From contig JABWAM010000141.1 in assembly GCA_013360985.1 (NCBI GenBank), positions 1 to 6,688 on the forward strand: 6,688 bases of DNA, written 5' to 3'. A model generated the notes under the pieces. It ran no database searches and was not told the origin of the DNA. It worked only from the letters and a program-made list of their open reading frames with translations. Position 1 is the stretch's first letter; each line of letters opens with the position of its first letter. The DNA is from Verrucomicrobiia bacterium (lineage in GTDB: Bacteria; Verrucomicrobiota; Verrucomicrobiia; JABWAM01). This document shows positions 1 to 6,120 of this stretch, piece after piece. Made by a program: the position numbers and the translations under genes.

Positions 1-99
1 TGGAGAGTCTGAAATCTCGACACAACCCACCCCTCCGATCCTCCATGGATGATGATGAGGGTTGCTCTCTGAAAATCGAGCTTATCCGTGGATTTGGGC
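1..99. repeat. Left copy of ~99-bp direct repeat
   Basis: This stretch aligns without gaps to 6301-6399 in the same orientation, with about nine mismatches by eye (positions 4, 5, 10, 12, 29, 56, 77, 82 and 83). Similarity stops at position 99/100, where the yhcG remnant begins. The right copy stops at 6399, seven bases short of the manC stop codon. The repeat contains a small dyad, which is better preserved in the right copy. The left end is cut by the window edge, so the full unit may be longer. No coding function is seen. Confidence 0.93.
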
Positions 100-446
100 A
101 ACAGCTTCCTGTCCGGCATGTGGGCCAGATATTCCGCGACGCGGATGTTGGATGTTCCCAGGTCCAGCAGGTCTCCCTGATCGTGCGCGTCAACGCGGAG
201 ACATTGAAGCCCTTGCCGTAGTCGCGCGCCAATTCTTGCGACAGTGTCGCAAGAATCTCCGCCCCATATTCCGCGCGCTCGTTTTTCAGCACGTCGACGC
301 GAATGCGGTGGCCGACGCGCCAGTAGAGCATGGTCAGCGTGGCATTGGCGGTCCGGGCGACATGCGTCCGTGCCTGCTCGATCAGGCCGCGCAGTTCGGA
401 AAGCAGGTGGTCGCTCCCGTCGGCAGGGGGATGGGCGCGGGGTCAT
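100..446 (-). pseudogene. Decayed YhcG/DUF1016-type nuclease remnant
   Basis: YhcG-family proteins have an N-terminal DUF1016 domain and a C-terminal PD-(D/E)XK nuclease domain, and are usually about 340-380 aa. Two pieces of this family are visible here. The N-terminal domain is read from 412 to 179 (LLSELRGLIEQAR, MLYWRVGHRI, AEYGAEILATLSQEL, YGKGFNVSALT). A C-terminal piece is read from 173 to 99 in another frame (DLLDLGTSNIRVAEYLAHMP). About 240 residues, including the nuclease core, are missing between them. The likely start is the ATG at 446, which overlaps the preceding 33-aa ORF in an ATGA junction. It is out of frame with the DUF1016 domain by one base: removing one base from the five-G run at 426-430 would restore it. 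The C-terminal homology ends at the direct repeat at 99. I infer a non-functional gene. The family assignment is from recognised motifs. Confidence 0.84.
232..256. repeat. Perfect 25-bp palindrome inside yhcG remnant
   Basis: Two 12-bp arms (ATTCTTGCGACA and its exact complement) flank a single central base at 244. The palindrome lies within the DUF1016 coding piece, over the residues ILATLSQE. It could form a strong hairpin in the transcript. There is no T-run, so it is not a standard terminator. It may be a fortuitous result of codon choice in a conserved motif. Confidence 0.9.
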
Positions 447-544
447 TCTTCATCGTCCGCGCCGCCCATGCGGTATTTGATGTCGTCGTTGATGATGAAA
501 TCCAACTCCTCCGAGCTCAACTTGTCGAAGACACTACTCCGCAT
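443..544 (-). CDS. 33-aa small ORF between R gene and yhcG remnant
   Basis: The ORF encodes a 33-residue acidic peptide starting MRSSVFDKLSSEELDFIIN and ending GGADDEE. I do not recognise a family. Two things favour a real gene. Its ATG overlaps the TAG stop of the preceding restriction gene by 11 bases (ATGCGGAGTAG), and its own TGA overlaps the putative yhcG start in an ATGA. Both are the translational-coupling arrangements used by the other genes of this operon. It has no good ribosome-binding site of its own, which fits coupling. The acidic composition and amphipathic look of SSEELDFIINDDIKYRM would suit a small binding partner, but that is speculation. It may also be the conserved N-terminal end of a decayed gene, since it is in frame with the DUF1016 piece beyond its stop. 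Confidence 0.5.
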   Translation of the reverse strand: MRSSVFDKLSSEELDFIINDDIKYRMGGADDEE

Positions 545-3059
545 AAGCAGGCGATGCCGTCTGTTCATAGATGCACTCGAGCGTTTTCAGCACCGTGTCG
601 TAGAGACCGATGTCCTCGCCTTCGTGCTTGTTGATGCCGGTGTATCGCAGGCTGGCGTCCTCGTATCGTTTGAACTTGTACACGGCATCGTTCATCAACG
701 CGCTGTTGAACACGCCGAGGCTGACAAGCAGTTCAAAGTCTTTCACCGTCAAGCCGGTCACTTTCCGGAACAACCCCGGCTCAAGTTGCGTGATGACATC
801 TTTCAAGCACCGTTCACGGTAATCGGTCAGGTACATGAACACCGGCACGCGCGTGGCAAACTTGATCAGCTTCTCCTGGATTTGCTTGCGTTTGCCTTTC
901 AGTTCCTTCTCCTGCTCCGTCAGTTCCCGCTTCTCCCGGTCCGTCAGCGGCTTGTCGTTCGCCTTCCGTTTGGCCTGGTTCACCGCGTTGGACTTGTTGA
1001 TGATCGTCTCGATGTCGCGGTTCAGGCTGCGAAATCCCTCGATGCTCATCAACGCCTTCATCGCCGCCTCGTTGTTCATCAACCGCCGCAACGTGTCGTT
1101 GTCCACGTTCACCAGCAACGCGCTTTCCCAGCGCCGCGCCAGCAGCGTCGCCGTCGTGCCGCTCATCGCCATGTCGAGAATGCCCGCCGCGTCAATCCGT
1201 TTCATGGAACTGCCGTCGTACGCGAGCACGGGCAGGAAATGGATGAACTCCTCGACCTTCTTCTCCGGGTTCGACTCGTTCACGTTGAGCCGGCAACTGT
1301 AGTCGGCGATCTGACGCAACGCCCGGTCCGGCGCAAAGTCGAAGACGTAACATTCCTCCTTGAGGATTTGCTCCCGGTTCGGCGTCTCGCCGTCGGGATT
1401 GCGCAGCGTCCACGGATTCTGGACACGAAACGCCGCCTGGAAATACGTTTCCGGGCTCGACGAATTCCGCAGCATCAAAATCCCCGCCCACGGCCGCACG
1501 GTCACTCCCGTCGTCAATTTCATGCACGAGAGCGTGATCGTCTTGGTTCGGAGCGGATCGCCCATCGCTTCCAGCACGGGCGGCAACGCCTTGATGCCGA
1601 TGCCCGCCCCGCCGCCCGCCGCCACGATCACCTTGTAATCGTGGTAAAAACTGTTGTGCCGTTTCGCCAGCAGATTGCGCATCGCGTGACACGACGCCAC
1701 GCTCGGCAGAAACCAGAACGTGTGCGTCAACAGGCTCAGCAGCCGCGCGTCGGAAAACGGCATCGGCGGCTTTTGCGCGCCCAGCTTCAGGCTGTCCACC
1801 GTCGTTTCCAGGAACGCGCCCCGGATCAGGTCCAGCCACTTCTGCACTTCGTCTTCGAATCGGAACTTCGCGCCGGGTCCGATTCCCTCGGCGGAAAAGA
1901 ACAGATTCAGGTCGAACTCGTTGAACTCGCCCTGCAGGGCAACCTCGCGGATCGCGTCCGGCAGTTGATACGTCAGCAACACCATTCTTGGCAGCGCGGC
2001 GTACGGATTGTTGTCGCCCGTCCATTCCTCCTTCGCCCGTTGTTCGTCGGAGTAGGTCCAGTTGAAAATCTGCTCCTCGATGAACTCGCCCGATGCGATG
2101 GCGCGGAACGGCGTGCCGGACAGATAGAGGTAGGCATCCGTGGTGATCGGCATGATCTCCTCGTCGCCCACCTCCATGCCGTCCCCCTCGGCGAAATTGA
2201 GTTCCTTCTGCTCCTCGCCCTCGAACAGATCCTTCGCGTTCTCCCGCCACGCGCCGTAATGATACTCGTCGAGGATCACGCAATCCCAGTTTGTCGTGTG
2301 AACCCACTCGTTCTTGGTCTTGATGCCGCCCGTGCTTCGGTTCCGGCCGAGATAATCCTGAAACGATCCGAAACAGACGAACGGTTTCTTCTTGTTCGCG
2401 TCCTCGTAGGAAAGCCCGTCCGGCGAGATGAACTGCCAGCCCTCGAAATCCACGTGCCGCCGCAAATCCTCCGCCCACGCGTTCTGCGCCGCCGGCTTGA
2501 AGGTGAGAACCAACACCCGCCGCCAGCCCATTTTCCGCGCGAGCTGATACGCAGCGAACGTCTTGCCGAATCGCATCTTGGCGTTCCAGAGGAAATGCGG
2601 CGGTTTCTGGTTGTTCCGTTTCTCCTTGCGCCACGAGGCGAAATGCGCGGCGGTCTTGTCCACCGCCGCCCGCTGCTCCGGGCGCATCGGGAAATCGAGA
2701 TCGCGGTTTTCCTTGTTCAACTGTCCGGTTCGAACGGCGAGGATGGCCTCCCGGACTTGCTCGACGGCGCACCGGAACCACTCGCCCTCGGGATTGGCGA
2801 TGCCTTTGATGCGCAGCATCCGGTGAACCTCGTGATCGGTGAACACCGTGCCGTCGTTGCGCATCGCCGGCTCCTCGAGAACAATCCGGTACGGCGGCGG
2901 ACCGGGCTTGACCGTCGGATACTGCTGCGCCACGCGCGCCGGGACGCCGATCGTCGTGTAGCCGACCTTGAGCAACCCGGCGTATTGCGGATGCGTGTCT
3001 GCGTACGCGTAAATGGACGGCGTGAGCCTCGGTCGCGGCGGGAATAGGTCGTTACTCAT
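534..3059 (-). CDS. Restriction subunit: GIY-YIG-type nuclease fused to SF2 helicase
   Basis: This 841-aa protein is the likely DNA-cleaving and translocating subunit of the restriction-modification operon. Residues ~15-105 look like a T5orf172/GIY-YIG nuclease domain: SIYAYAD, then LLKVGYTT (residues 29-36), R42, and a DHEVHRML segment (75-82) with the probable catalytic Glu77. An SF2 helicase core follows: Q-motif-like RPEQR (126-130), Walker A MRFGKTF (162-168), motif Ia VLVLTFKPA (182-190), DEYH box (264-267), motif III SGTPFR (314-319), motif V-like KLTTGVTV (514-521) and motif VI-like QAAFR (541-545). Residues ~690-735 are highly charged and probably coiled-coil. The chosen ATG overlaps the upstream gene's stop (ATGAGTAA) and has a GGAG seven bases before it. 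The frame stays open to 3179, but that extension lies in the coding end of the upstream gene. The nuclease type differs from the PD-(D/E)XK domain of classical type I and III R subunits. All motifs look intact. Confidence 0.9.
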   Translation of the reverse strand: MSNDLFPPRPRLTPSIYAYADTHPQYAGLLKVGYTTIGVPARVAQQYPTVKPGPPPYRIVLEEPAMRNDGTVFTDHEVHRMLRIKGIANPEGEWFRCAVEQVREAILAVRTGQLNKENRDLDFPMRPEQRAAVDKTAAHFASWRKEKRNNQKPPHFLWNAKMRFGKTFAAYQLARKMGWRRVLVLTFKPAAQNAWAEDLRRHVDFEGWQFISPDGLSYEDANKKKPFVCFGSFQDYLGRNRSTGGIKTKNEWVHTTNWDCVILDEYHYGAWRENAKDLFEGEEQKELNFAEGDGMEVGDEEIMPITTDAYLYLSGTPFRAIASGEFIEEQIFNWTYSDEQRAKEEWTGDNNPYAALPRMVLLTYQLPDAIREVALQGEFNEFDLNLFFSAEGIGPGAKFRFEDEVQKWLDLIRGAFLETTVDSLKLGAQKPPMPFSDARLLSLLTHTFWFLPSVASCHAMRNLLAKRHNSFYHDYKVIVAAGGGAGIGIKALPPVLEAMGDPLRTKTITLSCMKLTTGVTVRPWAGILMLRNSSSPETYFQAAFRVQNPWTLRNPDGETPNREQILKEECYVFDFAPDRALRQIADYSCRLNVNESNPEKKVEEFIHFLPVLAYDGSSMKRIDAAGILDMAMSGTTATLLARRWESALLVNVDNDTLRRLMNNEAAMKALMSIEGFRSLNRDIETIINKSNAVNQAKRKANDKPLTDREKRELTEQEKELKGKRKQIQEKLIKFATRVPVFMYLTDYRERCLKDVITQLEPGLFRKVTGLTVKDFELLVSLGVFNSALMNDAVYKFKRYEDASLRYTGINKHEGEDIGLYDTVLKTLECIYEQTASPAYAE

Positions 3060-4548
3060 CGCCGGTCTCCATGGGAGAGATAATCGAGTCAATGAACGTA
3101 ATGTCGTCCATCGACAGACCAAAATGAGCGTATAATTTTTGGTCAGTCCAAAACTTCGATAAAGGCAACGCAGGGACAAACTGGAAGCGATCTTTTATCA
3201 GGTCTTGAGTATTCTTTCGGAGGCAGACTAAGAATCGGAAGAACTTGGTCCGCATATAAGCTGCCAGGTTTTCGGCTTCCTTCTTCGATTCACAACATCC
3301 CACGACAAGATAGGTTTCCGTACATGCACTTGGTGGAGCGGCGATGATTGGTTTACCCATGATCATCCTCGGGTATTCACGAGACTCACCGCCTTCTCCG
3401 TAGCCTCTGGAAGTCAACACTTTCCATTTTCCAATCATCTCAGTGCCAGCGGGAATCTCCGATTTTAGAATCTTTCCCCTCTCGCGAAAGGCGTAGAGCG
3501 TAACGTTGCCTTTTCCTGTTGGCTTCATGAACGTTCGAAGTCCGAACGGTTTTTGACGCGACACTTGCTCGCTGATTGGCGGATAACCCTTTTCCTGCAC
3601 CTTCTGCAGGATCGCGATGCCTCTGTTGAATCGAACGAAGATGTCGAACTGATTCAGCGGACGAGTCATCGTATCTTCCATCCCGTTCATACAGGTTGTG
3701 ACTCGGCACGGTCCGTTATGGTCATTTCCCCAAAGAAAGTAGCAAACGCCACCATTGACTTTGACGCCCGGAAATACGTCTGAGGCGATCGGATAATCCA
3801 CGAGACGAGATAGACGAGTATCGTCCAACATCGCACTACGAAACTCGTCCAAGCCTTTTCCTCCAGCAAACCAGCGCGAAGGAATAATCATGGAGAGGAA
3901 GCGCGGATTTAGTTTTTTTGCCTGTTCCACAAAGAGCTGATAGATCGGAGAAGATCCCGTGCTTTCTCCTGCATCACTCAACTGATACGGCGGATTGCCG
4001 ATGATGACGTCGAATTTCATTTTGAAAATCTCCTCTGGCTGTTTGACGTGGATAAATTCGTAGGCGTGCGATTCGAGGCTCTCTCCGCGTTCATATTCCG
4101 CCTCGCTCGCGCCACAAAAAGCGCACCGGCCGCCCTTCCACGTATGCGTGAGCGGTTTGAAGCGGATGTTGCCGGCTTCGTCGCCGAATTCCTCGCAGAC
4201 GGAATACTTTCCGTTGGCCTTCTTCGAGCAATACAACGACCGACGCGCGAGCAGCGCCGTCAACTCCGTGATCGCAATGCCGAACACCTGATTCTTCAGG
4301 ATGTGGTTGGACCGTTTCTGCACATCGGGAATCTCCGCCGCCAATCCCGCCATGAGCCGCCGCGTCATCTCGCGGAGGAACACGCCCGACTTGGTGAACG
4401 GATCACAAAAACGCGCGTTCGGATCGCGCCAGAGTTCCGGTGGAAGCAGATCCAACATCTCGTTCGCCAGCTTCGGCGGCGTGAATACCTCGTCGCTGCT
4501 CAAGTTCGCCAGGCACGTCAACACATCCGGGTTGTAATCGGCGTTCAT
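3052..4548 (-). CDS. Eco57I-type adenine-specific DNA methyltransferase
   Basis: This 498-aa protein should transfer a methyl group from SAM to adenine in the host's copies of the recognition site. Visible motifs are VFTPP (residues 21-25, motif X), FCDPFTKSGVF (47-57, SAM-binding motif I), a motif II region GIAITEL (90-96), and the catalytic DVIIGNPPYQ (180-189, motif IV, with NPPY at 185-188). Cysteines 107, 118, 142 and 145, including CAFC, could form a zinc site. Residues from about 230 to the end would hold the target-recognition domain, as in Eco57I/TaqI-type enzymes. The ATG overlaps the upstream stop in an ATGA with only a distant purine run, so translation is probably coupled. From about residue 157 to the end the DNA has clearly lower GC than the start of the gene and the next gene, which points to exchange of the specificity part. 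It is intact as far as can be seen. Confidence 0.92.
   Translation of the reverse strand: MNADYNPDVLTCLANLSSDEVFTPPKLANEMLDLLPPELWRDPNARFCDPFTKSGVFLREMTRRLMAGLAAEIPDVQKRSNHILKNQVFGIAITELTALLARRSLYCSKKANGKYSVCEEFGDEAGNIRFKPLTHTWKGGRCAFCGASEAEYERGESLESHAYEFIHVKQPEEIFKMKFDVIIGNPPYQLSDAGESTGSSPIYQLFVEQAKKLNPRFLSMIIPSRWFAGGKGLDEFRSAMLDDTRLSRLVDYPIASDVFPGVKVNGGVCYFLWGNDHNGPCRVTTCMNGMEDTMTRPLNQFDIFVRFNRGIAILQKVQEKGYPPISEQVSRQKPFGLRTFMKPTGKGNVTLYAFRERGKILKSEIPAGTEMIGKWKVLTSRGYGEGGESREYPRMIMGKPIIAAPPSACTETYLVVGCCESKKEAENLAAYMRTKFFRFLVCLRKNTQDLIKDRFQFVPALPLSKFWTDQKLYAHFGLSMDDITFIDSIISPMETGDE
3067..3070 (-). promoter_or_regulatory. Ribosome-binding site of the nuclease-helicase gene
   Basis: A GGAG lies seven bases before the ATG at 3059. 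It supports this start over upstream in-frame starts and sits within the last codons of the methyltransferase gene. Confidence 0.65.
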
Positions 4549-5207
4549 GGACGGGCAAGCCTCAGAAAGTGGATGGGCGGATGGGTTTTCCGTTCCCGTG
4601 GTAGGAACGCGCGTTCTCCCAAGTCCGAGTACAACGGCGGCGCGGCAAACAGGTCCGGCGTTCCCTTTCCCGACGACTCACCGGGCAGCAGGTCCGAGAA
4701 CGAAAATTCGCGCCGCTTGATCAGGCTGTTGTGAAACGGAAACGTCCACTCCGTGAACACGATGGGCTGACCGTTCCCGCCCACCGTTTTCAGCGTCAGC
4801 GCATCGCCATGAATGATATTACGGTCGAGGATGTACCGGGCCGCGGCGACGCACTCGGGTTTGGCCTTCTTCTTGAACCGCTGCGCGTAGGCGCATTCGA
4901 AAATCTCCGCAAGACGGTTCCGGCAGGCGACGACGTTGTCCGGGAGGATGTCAATTCCGTACAGGCTGGACACGGCCAGGACCGCGTGGCGTTCGTACTC
5001 CAACTGGCTCTTCCGATACCGCGATTCGACGACCCGGAGTTTTCGCCGAAGAATCTCGGCGAGAAAGTTCCCGTCGCCGCACGCCGGCTCGAGGAAACGC
5101 GAATCAATCCGCTCGGTCTCCTGCTGGACGAGATCGAGCATGGCGTTGACCTCGCGTTGGCCGGTCAACACTTCGCCGTGATCGGCCACGCGTTGCCGGG
5201 TGACCAC
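4545..5207 (-). CDS. Methyltransferase-like companion subunit lacking NPPY
   Basis: This is a Rossmann-type SAM-dependent methyltransferase-like protein, 220 aa from the GTG start chosen here. It opens with TRQRVADHGEVLTG, then REVNAMLDLV, the SAM-binding motif I FLEPACGDGNF, an acidic motif II YGIDIL, and NIIHGDALTL. The catalytic NPPY is absent; that region instead reads PIVFTEW, followed by SLIKRREFSF and a conserved-looking tail LYSDLGERAFLP. From memory, relatives in this family also lack NPPY and sit beside an Eco57I-type enzyme, so it is probably a structural or SAM-binding partner, not an independent methylase. The expected FT in the motif-X segment is LT here. The start was chosen because GGAG lies six bases upstream and it leaves a short leader before the conserved block. 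The frame stays open to a TTG at 5333 (262 aa), but the extra 42 residues are Pro/Ala/Ser-rich and unlike a conserved domain. The gene ends in an ATGA overlap with the next. Confidence 0.88.
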   Translation of the reverse strand: MVTRQRVADHGEVLTGQREVNAMLDLVQQETERIDSRFLEPACGDGNFLAEILRRKLRVVESRYRKSQLEYERHAVLAVSSLYGIDILPDNVVACRNRLAEIFECAYAQRFKKKAKPECVAAARYILDRNIIHGDALTLKTVGGNGQPIVFTEWTFPFHNSLIKRREFSFSDLLPGESSGKGTPDLFAAPPLYSDLGERAFLPRERKTHPPIHFLRLARP

Positions 5208-5213
5208 CTGCCG

Positions 5214-5217
5214 CTCC
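5214..5217 (-). promoter_or_regulatory. Ribosome-binding site deciding the first operon start
   Basis: GGAG lies six bases before the GTG at 5207. The competing TTG at 5333 is preceded by a GAGGAA, so the choice rests on this site plus the position of the conserved RVADHGEV block. Confidence 0.5.
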
Positions 5218-5378
5218 GACGCGGCAGGCGGTTGTCGATGCCGGGTGGCGGCGGGCGAACGACCGTGCCCGGCCGGCGCGATGCCGGAGGCCGAAAAGAG
5301 ATCGGCCTCGATTTTGGAAACAGGGGGAGACAAGGCTTCCTCGCTCGCGTGTGCGATTCAGCCCTGTCGGAGGATGGC

Positions 5379-5463
5379 TTCCGTGGAAGGATGAGTGCCT
5401 GCAAACGAAAGGGGCGTGACCTACTCACGCCCCAACTCAGGCACTGACATGCCTTCCAAGGAA
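5379..5463 (-). repeat. Long three-part imperfect inverted repeat upstream of the operon
   Basis: There are three nested stems: an inner 9-bp perfect stem 5411-5419/5425-5433 (GGGGCGTGA, 5-base loop), a middle 8-bp perfect stem 5394-5401/5438-5445 (AGTGCCTG), and an outer 12-bp stem 5379-5390/5452-5463 with one mismatch (TTCCGTGGAAGG). They are separated by asymmetric internal loops. The element lies 170-260 bases before the first gene's start and would be in its leader if transcription begins further upstream. It could be a structured leader RNA, or a REP-like or IS200/IS605-type hairpin left by a mobile element. No transposase is present. Confidence 0.85.
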
Positions 5464-5510
5464 CGTTTTCAGACACGCCCTTGCGGGCGCGTCTTCAACG
5501 CCGTCCTTGG
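5456..5510 (-). repeat. Second hairpin overlapping the first, GCAA tetraloop
   Basis: A 10-bp stem 5471-5480/5485-5494 has one mispair, which is a G-U pair in minus-strand RNA. Its minus-strand loop is GCAA, a GNRA-type tetraloop. Additional pairs are CGTT 5464-5467 with AACG 5497-5500, and CCAAGGA 5456-5462 with TCCTTGG 5504-5510. The outermost arm (5456-5462) is also part of the outer stem of the neighbouring inverted repeat, so the two full structures exclude each other. A regulatory switch and a mobile repeat end are both possible. Confidence 0.75.
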
Positions 5511-5674
5511 AGTGAATTTGTCAGTTTCGAGTTGGACAGCAGCCGAAGTTACGCAAAATGAATTTAGTTACTGGTTATGGTCCGTTCCTGATTCGTCCTT
5601 TCTGGATCGAACGGAGACTAGCGAAGACGCGACGCCGTGGCAAGAGCCGTCGGCCACTCTGCAGATTGTTCACA
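5511..5674. other. Gene-free stretch with an AT-richer patch
   Basis: No intact gene is seen here. The part around 5511-5580 is lower in GC than its surroundings and would be a natural place for the promoter of the minus-strand operon. I found no convincing -35/-10 pair. The rest may continue the decayed helicase fragment after a frameshift (RDDVNNL is readable next to it in another frame). Confidence 0.4.
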
Positions 5675-5797
5675 TCATCGCGGAAAGCCGCGCAGATTGA
5701 AGTAGCCCACGCAGAAATCCGCGTGCTCAGACACCGCCAGCGTCTCCTACATGGCCGGCAGCAGGTCCTGCTCGATGTTGTCGAAGATGCGCGGCAT
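5675..5797 (-). pseudogene. N-terminal fragment of a PLD-like helicase
   Basis: Reading from the ATG at 5797 gives MPRIFDNIEQDLLPAM, a TAG stop at 5749-5747, then ETLAVSEHADFCVGYFNLRG and a TGA at 5677-5675. The two halves read as one continuous sequence apart from the stop. From memory this matches the extreme N-terminus of large phospholipase-D-like, SNF2-family helicases common in defence islands, which run to many hundreds of residues. After RG the sequence may continue in another frame as RDDVNNL, then homology is lost. It is therefore a dead stub with an in-frame stop and a probable frameshift. It lies on the same strand as the restriction-modification operon, so it may be the remains of an earlier neighbour or fusion scar. 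The family call rests on recognised sequence only. Confidence 0.68.
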
Positions 5798-6029
5798 GGA
5801 ATCAGACGGGAAGTCTTGAGGCGACAACGAGCGCGCTCATCGGGCGAAGTGTAGCGGGAGGGGTCGTGGTTGGGAAGTCCTGCAGCATGATCGGTTGCCT
5901 TTCGTTCAATCAGCTTAGTCGCGATCTGAACCCATGCGGTGGACATCGGCGGTCCAAGGGAGCGTTGCGCCTGCCCAACGGAGCGAAGAGGGCCGGCGGA
6001 CGCCCCAAATCCCCGCGTCAGGCGTGGGG
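5798..6029. other. GC-rich intergenic region without a supported gene
   Basis: Open frames exist on both strands but they look like GC-rich shadows: arginine-, proline- and serine-rich with no recognisable motif. GGGAAGTC appears at two places (near 5809 and 5870), echoing the repeat units further right, so degraded repeat copies may be present. Confidence 0.45.
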
Positions 6030-6094
6030 GGAGTCCATCCTCGGCCGAGGAATAGGCGACGCCCTCGCAACAGTTTGGACTCCAGCCGCGGCTG
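6030..6094. repeat. Cluster of nested palindromes
   Basis: An 8-bp inverted repeat (GGAGTCCA at 6030-6037 with TGGACTCC at 6076-6083) encloses a perfect 14-bp palindrome at 6038-6051 (TCCTCGGCCGAGGA). It is followed by a 12-bp palindrome at 6083-6094 (CAGCCGCGGCTG). This resembles REP-like intergenic sequence. No T-run follows, so it is not a clear terminator. Confidence 0.8.
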
Positions 6095-6120
6095 CGGCGC
6101 CCTCCCTCGCTTCGCGACCG

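Noticed and set aside
1192..2781. A 529-codon minus-strand frame inside the helicase gene
   Set aside because: It is an alternative frame of the same region with low-complexity Gly/Arg-rich content and no motif.
330..3047. A 905-codon open frame on the plus strand
   Set aside because: It lies antisense to the nuclease-helicase gene, which carries clear helicase motifs. The plus-strand product is arginine-, histidine- and leucine-rich without motifs, a usual shadow in GC-rich DNA.
3060..3179. Longer start for the nuclease-helicase at 3179
   Set aside because: The extra 40 residues come from the coding end of the methyltransferase gene, while the ATG at 3059 has a good ribosome-binding site and a stop/start overlap.
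5208..5333. TTG start at 5333 for the first operon gene
   Set aside because: The added residues are Pro/Ala/Ser-rich and unlike the conserved domain. The GTG at 5207 has a well-spaced GGAG. The longer form is not excluded.
5379..5510. CRISPR array
   Set aside because: The repeats are inverted and of different sequence. There is no regular spacing of identical direct repeats.
6030..6094. Rho-independent terminator for manC or the cassette
   Set aside because: Strong stems are present but no T-run follows on either strand.
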